64,000 bases of DNA from Sphingomonadales bacterium 28-55-16 (GCA_002278855.1 NCGG01000012.1:1-64000); one strand, 5' to 3'; shown: positions 46,128-55,903, numbered from the stretch's first letter. The notes: a model not told the origin generated them from the letters alone. Made by a program: numbers and translations.

Positions 46128-47407
46128 TCAGTCTACGGTTCTGGCCCGACCATAGCTGCTGTCGTTAGATACCTCAAAAAACCGCTGAAGCATGATATGT
46201 TCCTGCGGCGTCAGATGTGGGTTCCAAACATCGAAAATAAGGACCGCGCGGGGTTGGTCGCTATCGTTCCACGCCTCATGCTCAATGGTGTCATCGAACG
46301 CAAACGCGGTTCCTACTTGCCAAGGTCGCGTCTCGCCACCGACGCGGAACCCACACCCATCCGGAATGATCAGCGGAACGTGAACGATTGATCGCACGTT
46401 GGTTACGCCGGTATGTGCCGGCAACCGTGTCTTTGGTCTCAGCACCGAAAAGAAGATGGTCGGCGACCGTCCGGGGATGTGACAAATGGGGAGGCTTTCA
46501 ATAGCCTTCGCCGTTTCGGGGCACCGCGCGCACGCAGCGTCGTCGCGCACCCCATGTCGCCACAAGAAAAAAGTGCTCCAGTCGAGCGAATGGTCAAGCG
46601 ATGACCATTTATTTTGTGGCGTCCCGTTTTCCATCGCAACATAGGGCACAAAATCATTCGGCTTCGCCCAAAGTGCACTGAACTCTGCAGTGATGGCTTC
46701 TGTCTTGGCTTCGATCGATTCCATCCACGGGAAATGCGCCCGTGGGAAAATTCATCAGCTGGCAAAAAGGGAAAGTGCAGTCCTGCGCACTCATTCGTAT
46801 AAATACGGCGCTTGCCTAGAGCTGCGTCCATGCAAATATTGAACCTTCGGGCATCCGTGTCGCGCGCGTCTTCGCGCACATCACTTAGTCCATCCAACAG
46901 TATCTGTTCCAAGGCAGCGCTATGCCCGCTGAGATGCGACTGTGCCTTTGCAACCAAATCCAAAATTTCAGGCGTGGGTTCTGGGAACGACTGGGCGATG
47001 CCGAGCACTGCGGACCAGCGCTGCATCGCGTCGCCCTTTTCGTTCAACTTTTCATGCAATTCGGCAAGGCGTAGATTGGCCGTCAAATTGGCTTGATCAA
47101 GGTCAAGGACGCCGGCCAGTGCCTCGCGTTCGGATTGATTATCACCAAGTCCGCGATAGGCGGTTGCCAAGTTGATCCGCAGAACAGTCGCTGTTGGGTC
47201 GGCTGCTATGGCATGCAGAAAAGCCTCTGTCGCAGCGGGAAAATCCTCCCTGGCAAGCGCGACCATCCCGAGTGCATTGCGCAATTGCGGGCTGTCGGGT
47301 TGCAAGGCCAAAGCCTGCATATACAATTGCGACGCCGAGGCCAATTCACCGCGCTGCTGCGCCATTCGCGCGGCATGCACGAGTGCATTTAGGTCTTGCT
47401 CTGACAT
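46128..47407 (-). pseudogene. TPR plus aspartyl/asparaginyl beta-hydroxylase gene, split by a frameshift
   Basis: The N-terminal ~215 residues, frame starting at 47407, hold TPR-like repeats (MSEQDLNALVHAARMAQQRGELASASQLY..., ATVLRINLATAYRGLGD). They run to FPFLPADEF. The hydroxylase domain (IESLPICHIPGRSPTIFFSVLRPKTRLPAHTGVTNVRSIVHVPL, EHEAWN, DVWNP) is in another frame, from 46745 to 46128. A four-T run (plus strand AAAA, 46747-46750) would restore one reading frame if it had five: PADEF-FPRAHFPWMESIE. So one base is missing, either a true mutation or a homopolymer error. The iron-binding His residues in HTGVTN and EHEAWN are intact. The intact protein would be about 425 residues. Confidence 0.85.
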
Positions 47408-47455
47408 ATTGTGCCTGAAATCCCCGCCAAAAAAATTTTGTCAAAGTTACCGGAA

Positions 47456-47743
47456 TCAGGTACCTGCGGGTCCAGACATATGGTCGCTCTGCATCTTTGT
47501 CGCATTCGCCTTTGCAGCTTCGGCAATGCGATCCCACTGCGCACGCGTGTAGCATTTCTTAGATTTACGGACCAGCGAGCCGGTTTCCGCGACGCGCCGA
47601 CACAAAATCTTTTCGCCATCGGGCATCACTTTGCCCTCAAGATCGGCCTCCTTCGAGGATGCTGCAGTTGGCGCGATCGCCGCCCCTGTTGCCAGTAAGG
47701 TGCATAATGAAACTGCCCAAAAGGATTTGACAATCTTAGCCAT
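47456..47743 (-). CDS. Small secreted Cys-containing protein
   Basis: A 95-residue protein with a signal peptide (MAKIVKSFWAVSLCTLLATGAAIAPTAAS) and the mature motif ILCRRVAETGSLVRKSKKCYTRAQWDRIAEAAK. The pattern C-R-R-V-x-E-T-G-S, R-x-x-K-x-C-x-T-R-x-x-W is one I have seen in sphingomonad secreted hypotheticals; function unknown. ATG 47743 follows AGGAAGAA; an open frame runs up to 47800. It sits between the hydroxylase and the divergent sulfotransferase-like gene. Confidence 0.75.
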   Translation of the reverse strand: MAKIVKSFWAVSLCTLLATGAAIAPTAASSKEADLEGKVMPDGEKILCRRVAETGSLVRKSKKCYTRAQWDRIAEAAKANATKMQSDHMSGPAGT

Positions 47744-47862
47744 AGCTTCTTCCTGTAATATGATGTGACAGCCAAAAATGGCCGGGTGGCTAGCTAACAC
47801 AATTTACGCTTTTGAAAAAGTTCTTTTAAGTAACTGAATGTAAATAGAAAAAATTTAATGGA

Positions 47863-48891
47863 GTGACCGATTTGTCCCAAAATGTTTCGGAGATATTGCT
47901 GGATGTCAGCGCCTATCCGCATCGTTATGACGCGGTGGGGGACACCATTCAGTTTATCCGGGCAGATCGCCAGACATTAAGTGCAGCGACCTTTCTCACC
48001 GATGAGTTTCTTCCCAGTGCGAAAAGCCCCGCTGTCATTGCGCGTACCGAAGCGATCGCTGCGGCACCATCGGCGCCATCACCACATTTCATATTCCATT
48101 CCGCATATTGCTGCTCGACTTTGCTCGCAAATGCCTTTGATATGCCTGGGATATCATTTGGCCTAAAAGAGCCGGCAATGCTCAACGATATTTCCGGATG
48201 GCGGCGGCGCGGCGGTCAGCCCTCTCAGGTCGTGGAGGCCTTGAAAGCAGCGGTCACTTTGCTAGCGCGGCCGCACTCAACTGGCGAGCGTGTGATCATC
48301 AAACCGTCGAATGTAATCAATGCCCTCGCGCCTACATTATTGGGTGCATTTCCCGAATCAAAGGCTCTGTTTCTATACACGCCACTTGAGAATTATTTGG
48401 CGTCCATCGCAAAGAAAGGAATGTGGGGCCGCCTTTGGGTGCGCGAATTGTTCGTAAAGCTCGGAAAGGACGGGCTAACCGATTATGGCTTTAGCGGCGA
48501 AGAGATTATGCAGCAGACGGATTTGCAAATCGCAGCCGTCGGCTGGCTCGCGCAGCATCGCTTGTTCGGTATCATGGCGGACCGGCTTGGGCCAGCTCGG
48601 GTCAAGACGCTGCACAGCGAAGTCCTGCTCGCCGACCCGGCTTTGGCGATGCACCGCCTATGCGGGCATTTTGGCGTGGAGGTCGGCATAGCAGACTTGG
48701 CGCAAACAACCGCGGCAACCTTCACGCGCAATGCCAAAACCGGCGATGCATTCAGCGCCGCTCAGCGCCGTTCCGAACATGAGAGCAGCATGAAGTTGCA
48801 CGAAGAAGAGATCAGCAAAGTCGTTCTTTGGGCGCAGGCCGTCGCGCAGGCCGCCGGTCAGGATTTGAATCTCGGCGCAGCTTTAGCCTAA
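47863..48891 (+). CDS. Sulfotransferase-like P-loop protein
   Basis: A 342-residue protein. FIFHSAYCCSTLLANAFDMPG resembles the PAPS-binding 5'-loop of sulfotransferases (Ser-x-x-x-x-Ser-Thr-Leu-Leu), and KALFLYTPLENYLASIAKKGMWGR follows like the later binding helix. The C-terminal part is helical with no named domain. I call it sulfotransferase-like only. The start is GTG 47863 or TTG 47872; GGAG at 47860-47863 is 8 bases from the TTG, which is the better-supported choice. It converges with the TonB receptor. Confidence 0.65.
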   Translation: MTDLSQNVSEILLDVSAYPHRYDAVGDTIQFIRADRQTLSAATFLTDEFLPSAKSPAVIARTEAIAAAPSAPSPHFIFHSAYCCSTLLANAFDMPGISFGLKEPAMLNDISGWRRRGGQPSQVVEALKAAVTLLARPHSTGERVIIKPSNVINALAPTLLGAFPESKALFLYTPLENYLASIAKKGMWGRLWVRELFVKLGKDGLTDYGFSGEEIMQQTDLQIAAVGWLAQHRLFGIMADRLGPARVKTLHSEVLLADPALAMHRLCGHFGVEVGIADLAQTTAATFTRNAKTGDAFSAAQRRSEHESSMKLHEEEISKVVLWAQAVAQAAGQDLNLGAALA

Positions 48892-48913
48892 AACGCGCTT
48901 TAATCTGGACAAT

Positions 48914-48943
48914 AAAAAAGGAGCAGGTCCGAAGACCCGCCCC
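48914..48943 (-). terminator. Terminator of the TonB-dependent receptor gene
   Basis: On the minus strand GGGGCGGGTC and GACCTGCTCC form a 10-bp stem with two G-U pairs and a UUCG loop, then TTTTTT. The plus-strand version has two mismatches, so it is chiefly a minus-strand terminator. Confidence 0.85.
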
Positions 48944-48969
48944 TATTTTTTGTGTTCGTTCCGTAACGC

Positions 48970-51951
48970 TTAGAAGCGGATACGTGCACTTGCAACATAC
49001 CGGCGACCCAATGCGTCGTACGACGATGGGAAGGTGTTGCCGCTGTTGAAAGATGTGCTTCCTGCTTCGCCGCCAACCAATGGTGGTTCGCTGTTGAGCA
49101 AGTTTTGAACGCCAAGCGTCACAGTGAAGTTTTCGTTGACCGGGAAACGGGTGGTCAGGTCGAAATAATCACGTGCATCGATCTTGTTGAAGTTAACTTG
49201 CTTACCGGCAATCGGACCAGCCGATGCTGGCAATGTGCCCGAGAACAAGGTGCCTTGACCTGGCTCATAGCTCAACTTGTCCATGTGACGCCACAGGAGC
49301 GAAACATCGATACCGTCAAAGTTCAGCGTTGAACGTGCGTTCAGCTGCCATTCTGGCTGCGGTGGCATACAGTTCGCACTGTAGAAGCCGATGCACTCAC
49401 GGAAATCGGACGAAGGACCAGGACGGAACTTCGATTCGTTGTTCCAGGTCAACACGACGTTGAGGTCCAGACCAGCAAAGCCAAGGTCACGGTTGTAGCC
49501 AGCAGTGAAATCCACACCGCTGGTCTTGAGCGTGCCAAGGTTTGACGAGCTCAAGAACAGACCTGCTGTAGTGCTTGGATCACCTGCAAGACCACCAGCC
49601 AATGGATCACGGCGAATGATGCGGCAAGCTTCAGTCGTCGAAGCACCAGCCGCTGGCGAGTATACAGGAACCGCTGCACCGTTGCTGGCGCCGAAGCATG
49701 CTGAAATCGCATCGTCAGGTGTTGGCGACGATACGGCACCCGTTATTTCGATGTTGAAATAATCAACCGACAACGAAAGGCCAGTGATCGGCTGAATAAC
49801 AGCGCCAATGGTCCAGCTGGTTGACTTTTCTGGTTTAAGGCCGAGGTTACCGCCACCCGTCGAGTTCGCTTGTCCGGCCGTTGGCTGGGCAATGAAGTCA
49901 ACGTTGCTAGCTTTTGCGCCCTGCGCCAAGCAGATTGCACGGATTTCGCCAGTTGGCGCGCTACGGATAGCGGTACCAGTGTCATCGTAGCGTGCGCATG
50001 GATCATCCGCCAGGTTGGTCAGGCCAGTGTTTACTGGGCTGAACAGCTCGGAGATGTTTGGTGCACGTACTGCACGCGCATAGCTACCACGGATCTTGAG
50101 CTGCTCGATTGGTGACCAGCTACCGCCAGCCTTCCAAGTGAACGTGTCGAAGCTTGGCGCGTTTGGAGCGTCTACGCTGTACTTCGAATAGCGTGCGCCG
50201 CCTTCGAGTGTCAGATCGTAGAAAAATGGCTTATCTTGCACCACGGGCACAATAAGCTCACCAAATGCTTCATATACGTTGAAGCCACCGCTGATGTTTG
50301 GAGCTGCACCACCGGAGCCGCCCAAATCACCGCCCTGTGCAAGCGTATCAGATTCCTGCGACGCTGTGTACTTGCGGAATTCACCACCGACGGCAAAGCC
50401 GACTGGCTCTTCCGACCATGGAGCCTTCAAGCCGAAGTCTCCATTCACAACGCCATGCACCTGCGCCATCGACACCTTAGTCGATACGGTACTGTTTTCC
50501 ACGAGGAAATCAACGGCTGCGGGTGTGATCGAACCTGCTGGACCAAACCAGTTGATTGGAACGCAAGATGCACTGGTGCCCGAAAAGCAGCTGTTGACGT
50601 TGTTCGCAAGCAACGATTCCTTAACGCGGCTTTTGAGCACGTAGTTCTTGATTGTCTGGGTATTTGTGCTCTGGCCATACGAACCAAATACATCCCAATC
50701 GACCGTGTCAGTCAACGAACCCTTGGCACCAACGCGATAGTCGAAGATGTCAGTGGTGTAGCTGCTGATGCGCGGACCAACTTCGACTGCACGACGCGAC
50801 AGGCTGGAGGTTACCGTGCGGTACCCAGCCTGACCTGGGGTCAATGCAGAGTTTGCCGCAAGCGCGCAGTCAGCCGCCGAAATGCTGTTGGCCGAGCAGA
50901 AGCTGTTACGCAATGCTGTCGTCAAATATGGGTTGTTCAAAGGAATATCAACGGGCACAGCAAACGCACCGGAAGGTGCGATGATCGTGTCGACTGTATT
51001 CTTCGAAAACAGACCGCGTGTGTAGATTTCTACAGCGTCCGAAACTTCATAACGGGCAGCGCCGTACATGTTGAAGCGTTCAAACGGCGTCTGATACAAG
51101 TTATACGGGTTGAAGTTGAAGTTTTGGTATGCGGAGGTGGGCAAGAAAGCCGTACCAGCGCTGTCAACCTGACGGGTACCAACGCCTGGAAGCGTGAAGC
51201 GCGAAGGCACCGCAGTACCTGAACCGCCGCCAGCACCACTTGCCGAAGCAATACCGAAGCGGCCAAAATCACGGTCGCCCTGATATACTGGGTCAGCCTG
51301 TTGATAGCCAAGGCTCAACACGGCGTTACCACGGCCATCGTCGAAGTTTGCACCCAAGGTCAGGTCTGCACGGAAAGTGTTCCCGTCACCCTTTTCCGTG
51401 ATCTGGTTCGACACGCTAAGGTCGAGACCAGCGAAATCCTGACGCGTGATGAAGTTGACGACACCCGCGACAGCATCGGCACCATAAGTGGTCGATGCAC
51501 CGCCGGTCAGAACGTCAACGCGCTGAACCAGGGCAAGTGGGATGTTGTTGAGGTCAAATACGCCAGAGAGGTTAGCAGGAACCAAACGCACGCCGTCGAT
51601 GAGAACGAGATTGCGGTTCGAACCAAGGTTACGCAGGTTGACGAACGAAGCACCGCCGTTACCGTTGTTAACAGCCGAACCGACCGAAGGAACCGCGCCC
51701 GGCAGTTCGCGAAGCAGTTCTTCTGCAACGTTCGCCTGCTGAAGCTCCATTTCTTTTTCGCTAACCACGTTCACTGGAGCCGAAGCTTCGAGATTCGGGT
51801 TGGAGATCAACGAACCGGTAACGACGATTTCGCTGCCGGTTTCTTCTTCTGCGGCCGCATCCTGAGCGAACGACGGCGTTGAGATCAACGCCAGGCCCAG
51901 TGCAAGCGGTGCCGCTGCATATTTCAAATTGCTGATACGTGTGTTTTTCAC
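48970..51951 (-). CDS. TonB-dependent outer membrane receptor
   Basis: A 993-residue receptor. Signal peptide (to PSFA), TonB box-like EIVVTGSLI, plug domain (residues ~40-190: VNVVSEKEMELQQANVAEELL, NLRNLGSNRNLVLIDGVRLVP, QRVDVLTGGASTTYGADAVAGVVNF), then a 22-strand barrel ending in ARIRF with C-terminal Phe. Start GTG 51951 with AGGGG. Codon use is more uniform than in neighbours, as in highly expressed genes. Sphingomonad receptors of this type (NLRNLGSNRTL subgroup) often sit with sulfotransferase- and hydroxylase-like genes, as here. The ligand (siderophore, sugar, peptide) is not known. Confidence 0.93.
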   Translation of the reverse strand: MKNTRISNLKYAAAPLALGLALISTPSFAQDAAAEEETGSEIVVTGSLISNPNLEASAPVNVVSEKEMELQQANVAEELLRELPGAVPSVGSAVNNGNGGASFVNLRNLGSNRNLVLIDGVRLVPANLSGVFDLNNIPLALVQRVDVLTGGASTTYGADAVAGVVNFITRQDFAGLDLSVSNQITEKGDGNTFRADLTLGANFDDGRGNAVLSLGYQQADPVYQGDRDFGRFGIASASGAGGGSGTAVPSRFTLPGVGTRQVDSAGTAFLPTSAYQNFNFNPYNLYQTPFERFNMYGAARYEVSDAVEIYTRGLFSKNTVDTIIAPSGAFAVPVDIPLNNPYLTTALRNSFCSANSISAADCALAANSALTPGQAGYRTVTSSLSRRAVEVGPRISSYTTDIFDYRVGAKGSLTDTVDWDVFGSYGQSTNTQTIKNYVLKSRVKESLLANNVNSCFSGTSASCVPINWFGPAGSITPAAVDFLVENSTVSTKVSMAQVHGVVNGDFGLKAPWSEEPVGFAVGGEFRKYTASQESDTLAQGGDLGGSGGAAPNISGGFNVYEAFGELIVPVVQDKPFFYDLTLEGGARYSKYSVDAPNAPSFDTFTWKAGGSWSPIEQLKIRGSYARAVRAPNISELFSPVNTGLTNLADDPCARYDDTGTAIRSAPTGEIRAICLAQGAKASNVDFIAQPTAGQANSTGGGNLGLKPEKSTSWTIGAVIQPITGLSLSVDYFNIEITGAVSSPTPDDAISACFGASNGAAVPVYSPAAGASTTEACRIIRRDPLAGGLAGDPSTTAGLFLSSSNLGTLKTSGVDFTAGYNRDLGFAGLDLNVVLTWNNESKFRPGPSSDFRECIGFYSANCMPPQPEWQLNARSTLNFDGIDVSLLWRHMDKLSYEPGQGTLFSGTLPASAGPIAGKQVNFNKIDARDYFDLTTRFPVNENFTVTLGVQNLLNSEPPLVGGEAGSTSFNSGNTFPSSYDALGRRYVASARIRF

Positions 51952-52024
51952 GGTCTAGCCCCTTTTAATAAGGCCAAAGTCCAACGGTTTCCCGCCATTC
52001 CATGGCTGTTAAACTCCCCAGCCT

Positions 52025-52100
52025 TTCCGCCAACTTAGCGCGCAAAAATGGCACGCGCTGCGTGATGGATTCCCTCCGGGTTAGGGGCGCTTTGGCGGAA
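52025..52100 (-). promoter_or_regulatory. Nested stem-loops in the receptor 5' leader
   Basis: TTCCGCCAA (52025-52033) and TTGGCGGAA (52092-52100) are perfect complements 58 bases apart, and AGCGCG/CGCGCT (52037-52042 with 52054-52059) nests inside. In the ~170-base minus-strand leader they may fold and affect translation or stability. Confidence 0.4.
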
Positions 52101-52129
52101 TTGCGCGGTCTACGCAACAAAATGGGGTG

Positions 52130-52158
52130 AAGTTACAAATATATTTCAACAATGTCAC
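52130..52158 (-). promoter_or_regulatory. Candidate receptor promoter
   Basis: On the minus strand GTGACA (52153-52158), 17 bases, TAACTT (52130-52135). The predicted start is near 52123, so the leader before the GTG start is about 170 bases. The 17-base spacer is AT-rich (AAATATATT). Confidence 0.5.
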
Positions 52159-52293
52159 TTTTATGCAACAGTGGGACTGAAGCGTATCCCATCCCGTTTG
52201 CGGCCGCGCAGGCCCGCCGGTGAAAATCGTTCATGACAGCGACAGTGTCCTTGGTTAAAGGAACGGCAACCAGTTCTCTGAGGCACTTAATTC

Positions 52294-52953
52294 ATGTCAC
52301 TTCGTTCGATATTTTCAAAATTGACTGTGCTCTTGCTGGGCATCCTTGCTGCGGCGCTTTCTCCGGCGATGGCCCAGACCACCGCGCCCGATCCAACGCC
52401 AACAGCGTCGGACCCTGAAAACATGCTGGTGCTGGATTTGTCCACCGGCGGCCGGGTAACCATTCAAATGTTTCCCGCCATTGCCCCTGCGCATGTCGAG
52501 CGCATCAAGACGCTGACACGGCAAGGCTTTTACAATGGCGTGATATTTCACCGCGTAATCGATGGCTTTATGGCACAAACGGGCGACCCCAAAGGCACTG
52601 GCCAGGGTGGATCTGAGCTTCCTGACCTTAAAGCAGAGTTTAACAACACGCCACATTTGCGCGGTACCGTGTCGATGGCGCGCACGAACGAGCCCGATAC
52701 CGCAAACAGCCAGTTCTTCATTTGCTTCCAACCACGCTTCAGCCTGGATAGAAAATACACAGCCTTTGGCCGGGTAACGTCGGGCATGCAATTTGTGGAC
52801 GCGATTGAGCGCGGGGAGCCCCCCGTGAACCCAAGCACGGTCATTCAAGCATCGATCGCAGCGGACAATGTCGCGCCGCCAGCCTTTGCCGCAGCGGCTG
52901 CCGCTTTGGCATCTGAGGCGCCGATTACCGTCGACCAGCTCAGCGGCCGGTAA
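52294..52953 (+). CDS. Peptidylprolyl isomerase, cyclophilin type, secreted
   Basis: A 219-residue cyclophilin that accelerates proline isomerisation in the periplasm. Signal peptide to PAMAQ, then [54 protein letters not shown] (catalytic Arg in FHRV), [22 protein letters not shown] and [15 protein letters not shown]. The C-terminal 40 residues are an Ala-rich tail. The queA start follows the stop by 16 bases. Confidence 0.94.
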   Translation: MSLRSIFSKLTVLLLGILAAALSPAMAQTTAPDPTPTASDPENMLVLDLSTGGRVTIQMFPAIAPAHVERIKTLTRQGFYNGVIFHRVIDGFMAQTGDPKGTGQGGSELPDLKAEFNNTPHLRGTVSMARTNEPDTANSQFFICFQPRFSLDRKYTAFGRVTSGMQFVDAIERGEPPVNPSTVIQASIAADNVAPPAFAAAAAALASEAPITVDQLSGR

Positions 52954-52969
52954 TCGCGCTCAGCTCTCC

Positions 52970-53998
52970 ATGCGTGTAGATCTATTTGATTTCGAGCTTC
53001 CGCCCGAACGGATCGCGCTGCGCCCAGTCGCCCCCAGAGATTCGGCGCGGATGCTGTGCGTGGACGCAGAGGGCGGGCTAAAAGACCAAACGGTACGTGA
53101 CCTGCCCGTGATGTTGCGCAAGGGCGATTGCCTGATTTTCAACGATACACGGGTTATTCCGGCGCAGTTGCATGGGCGCCGCGGCGATGCAACCATCGGC
53201 GCGACCTTGCATAAACGGATCGACTTGCGGCGTTGGCAGGCCTTTATCCGCAACGCCAAACGCCTGCACCCCGGCGATAGCATCGATTTTGGCCATAGCG
53301 TTTGGGCAACCGCCGAAGAACGTCATGACGACGGCAGCTTCACGCTGCATTTCGAAGGCGATGAACCTGTCGAGTTGCTGCTGCAACGTGCAGGGACCAT
53401 GCCCTTGCCACCCTATATTGCGGGCAAGCGCCCGACCGACGCACGCGATGCGCAAGATTATCAGACGATGTTCGCGCAGAAGGACGGCGCCGTTGCCGCG
53501 CCAACGGCGTCGTTACATTTTACACCAGAATTGATGGACGCGGTGCGTGGGGCGGGCATCGAAACCGCGACGCTAACATTACATGTGGGCGCAGGCACAT
53601 TCCTGCCCGTCAAGGCCGACGATACCAGCGAACATCGCATGCACAGCGAATGGGGCAGCATCGACGCCGAAACGGCCAATCGGTTGAACAACATACGCGC
53701 CGCTGGCGGGCGGTTGATCGCGGTTGGCACGACGTCGCTCCGTTTGGTTGAGAGCGCGGCCGACGCAGATGGCGTGGTGCACCCGTTTGAAGGCGACACC
53801 GACATCTTCATCACACCGGGCTACCGCTTCAAGGCGATTGGCGGCCTGATGACCAATTTCCATCTGCCGAAATCGACTCTGTTCATGTTGGTCAGCGCCT
53901 TAATGGGCCGCGAGACGATGCAAGCGGCTTATGCTTATGCCATCGCCGACGCATATCGCTTCTATAGCTATGGCGACAGCAGCCTTTTATTGCCTTAG
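52970..53998 (+). CDS. queA: tRNA preQ1 ribosyltransferase-isomerase
   Basis: QueA transfers a ribosyl unit from SAM to preQ1 in tRNA, making epoxyqueuosine. It has 342 residues: [65 protein letters not shown] and [10 protein letters not shown] ... [18 protein letters not shown] 52970 begins the conserved sequence; the frame remains open upstream inside the cyclophilin gene. It is convergent with pyk. Confidence 0.96.
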   Translation: MRVDLFDFELPPERIALRPVAPRDSARMLCVDAEGGLKDQTVRDLPVMLRKGDCLIFNDTRVIPAQLHGRRGDATIGATLHKRIDLRRWQAFIRNAKRLHPGDSIDFGHSVWATAEERHDDGSFTLHFEGDEPVELLLQRAGTMPLPPYIAGKRPTDARDAQDYQTMFAQKDGAVAAPTASLHFTPELMDAVRGAGIETATLTLHVGAGTFLPVKADDTSEHRMHSEWGSIDAETANRLNNIRAAGGRLIAVGTTSLRLVESAADADGVVHPFEGDTDIFITPGYRFKAIGGLMTNFHLPKSTLFMLVSALMGRETMQAAYAYAIADAYRFYSYGDSSLLLP

Positions 53999-54013
53999 CG
54001 AGAGCGCACAGGC

Positions 54014-55462
54014 TCAGTGGTCCTTCAATTCGTCGCCGGTCAGACGCACAATATGCAGCACATTGGTAGAACCGGGGGTGCCGAACGGCACACCGGCCAT
54101 GATGATGATACGGCCCCCTGCGACACCTAAATGATAGCGCAGGGCCATGCGCTTGCCCTTGGCGACCATTTCTTCGAACGACCCAATATCCTTGGTCCGC
54201 ACGGCAAAGGCGCCCCAAAGCAAACCCAGACGGCGCGCGGTCGACTGGCTGGCCGTCAGCACCAAAATCGGCACCGAAGGCCGCTCACGTGAAATGCGGC
54301 GCGCGGTAGAACCCGATGAGGTGAAGCAGACGATCGCGCTCGTGTCGACCGTGTCGGCAATCCGCCCACTTGCCTCCGCCAAGGCATCGGCAGTGGTCGC
54401 ATCGGCGGGCGTTTCGGTAAAATGGATACGCTTGAAGAAATCAGGGTCGCTTTCAACCTCCTGCGCGATGCGATCCATGATCGACACCGCCTCAATCGGC
54501 CACGCGCCCGCTGCGGTCTCCGCAGACAACATCACGGCATCGGCGCCGTCGTAAATTGCGGTCGCAACGTCGGACACTTCGGCCCGCGTCGGCGATGGCG
54601 AGACTATCATCGATTCCAGCATTTGCGTCGCCACGACCACCGGCTTGCCCATGCGCCGCGCGGTCGAGACAATCATCTTTTGCAAAGGCGGCACTTGTTC
54701 GGGGCGCATTTCAACGCCCAGGTCGCCGCGCGCAACCATCACGCCGTCGGCCAACGCGATGATTTCTTCCAACCGCCCGATCGCAGCAGGCTTCTCGATC
54801 TTGGCCAACAAGGCCGCCTTATTGCCAATCAGCTTCTTGCCTTCGGCGACATCTTCTGGCCGTTGGACAAAGGACATCGCGATCCAGTCAACGCCTTGCT
54901 CGAGTGCAAAGGCCAAATCCGAGCGGTCCTTTTCGGTCAAGGCGGCAATCGGGACCACAACGTCCGGGACATTCAGTCCCTTACGGTTCGACAATGCCCC
55001 GCCGACCTCGACCTTTGTTACTATATGGTCCGGACCAATCTCGGTTACCCGCAACACAAGCTTGCCATCGTCGAGCAACAAACGTGCATTGACCTCCAAC
55101 GCGGCAAAAATTTCGGGGTGCGGCAGATGCACACGCTGCGCATCGCCCGGCGTCGGATCGGTGTCCAGCCGAAAGCTGTCGCCCGTATGCAGATCAACCT
55201 TACCCTCGGCAAAGCTTCCGACGCGCAATTTGGGACCTTGCAAGTCAACCAATATCGTTGTTGGCCGGTTATACGCCTTTTCAAGTGCGCGGATATTGGC
55301 AATCAATTGCGCTTTATCGGCTTGCTCGCCATGGCTCATATTGACACGAAAAGCATCTGCGCCCGCGCGGAACAGTTTTTCGATCATTTCAGGCGTGTCA
55401 CTCGCCGGGCCCAAGGTCGCCAATATGCGGACCTTGCGCATGCGTGGCTTGTGATATTGCAT
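54014..55462 (-). CDS. pyk: Pyruvate kinase
   Basis: Pyk makes pyruvate and ATP from phosphoenolpyruvate in glycolysis. It has 482 residues: RKVRILATLGPASDTPEMI (substrate Arg), VNMSHGEQADK, KIEKPAAIGRLEEIIALADGVMVARGDLGVEM (catalytic Lys and metal-binding Glu/Asp) and VVVATQMLESMI. The C-terminal allosteric domain is complete. I chose ATG 55462 with GGAG 8 bases before; the frame stays open to 55516. Confidence 0.96.
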   Translation of the reverse strand: MQYHKPRMRKVRILATLGPASDTPEMIEKLFRAGADAFRVNMSHGEQADKAQLIANIRALEKAYNRPTTILVDLQGPKLRVGSFAEGKVDLHTGDSFRLDTDPTPGDAQRVHLPHPEIFAALEVNARLLLDDGKLVLRVTEIGPDHIVTKVEVGGALSNRKGLNVPDVVVPIAALTEKDRSDLAFALEQGVDWIAMSFVQRPEDVAEGKKLIGNKAALLAKIEKPAAIGRLEEIIALADGVMVARGDLGVEMRPEQVPPLQKMIVSTARRMGKPVVVATQMLESMIVSPSPTRAEVSDVATAIYDGADAVMLSAETAAGAWPIEAVSIMDRIAQEVESDPDFFKRIHFTETPADATTADALAEASGRIADTVDTSAIVCFTSSGSTARRISRERPSVPILVLTASQSTARRLGLLWGAFAVRTKDIGSFEEMVAKGKRMALRYHLGVAGGRIIIMAGVPFGTPGSTNVLHIVRLTGDELKDH

Positions 55463-55542
55463 GAAATTGGCTCCGCGATATGGATTTTGACGTTCGCCTT
55501 CCCCATAACGCGGCAAATCAGCAACGAAAAGGGCGCATAATT

Positions 55543-55845
55543 ATGCAACACGACACGCACATTTCAGACGCCGCCGCCGCGGCCGCATTTCGCCGCCTCG
55601 TCGTCCATCTGCAACACCGGCATGACGCGCAAAATATTGATTTGATGGGCCTCGCCGGCTTCTGCCGCAATTGCTTGGCCGACTGGGTGATGGAAGCCGA
55701 CGGGCAGCTCACAAAGGACGAAGCGCGCACGCTGATCCACGGCATGCCAGCGGCGGAATGGAAAGCAAAGCATCAAAGCGACGCAACGCCCGCGCAGTTG
55801 CAACGCATGCAGGAAAGCGTGGCGAAAAATGCCCCTTCGCATTAA
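55543..55845 (+). CDS. DUF1244 family protein
   Basis: A 100-residue protein with the DUF1244 signature AAFRRLVVHLQHRHDAQNIDLMGLAGFCRNCLADWVMEADG. The two Cys in CRNC are conserved and suggest metal or redox binding. Function unknown; the family is widespread in proteobacteria. ATG 55543 opens the conserved part. It is divergent from pyk over about 80 bases. gapR follows 58 bases on. Confidence 0.85.
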   Translation: MQHDTHISDAAAAAAFRRLVVHLQHRHDAQNIDLMGLAGFCRNCLADWVMEADGQLTKDEARTLIHGMPAAEWKAKHQSDATPAQLQRMQESVAKNAPSH

Positions 55846-55903
55846 GGCGCTGTCATCTTGATTCGGGGGCGTGTGCCCCAACCAACACCACAGGGAGAAT
55901 ATC

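Larger units (their letters stand above)
51952..52293. other. Divergent intergenic region, TonB receptor / cyclophilin
   Basis: 342 bases with no gene. It holds the receptor promoter and leader described separately. The 130 bases before the cyclophilin ATG have no promoter I trust, and no Fur-box-like or other operator that I can recognise. Confidence 0.6.

Noticed and set aside
50236-51222. Plus-strand frame opposite the TonB receptor
   Set aside because: Long only because the receptor uses few codons that read as stops on the other strand; Cys/Arg-rich with no domain.
54422-55540. Plus-strand frame opposite pyruvate kinase
   Set aside because: Shadow frame; Arg/His-rich text and no motif.
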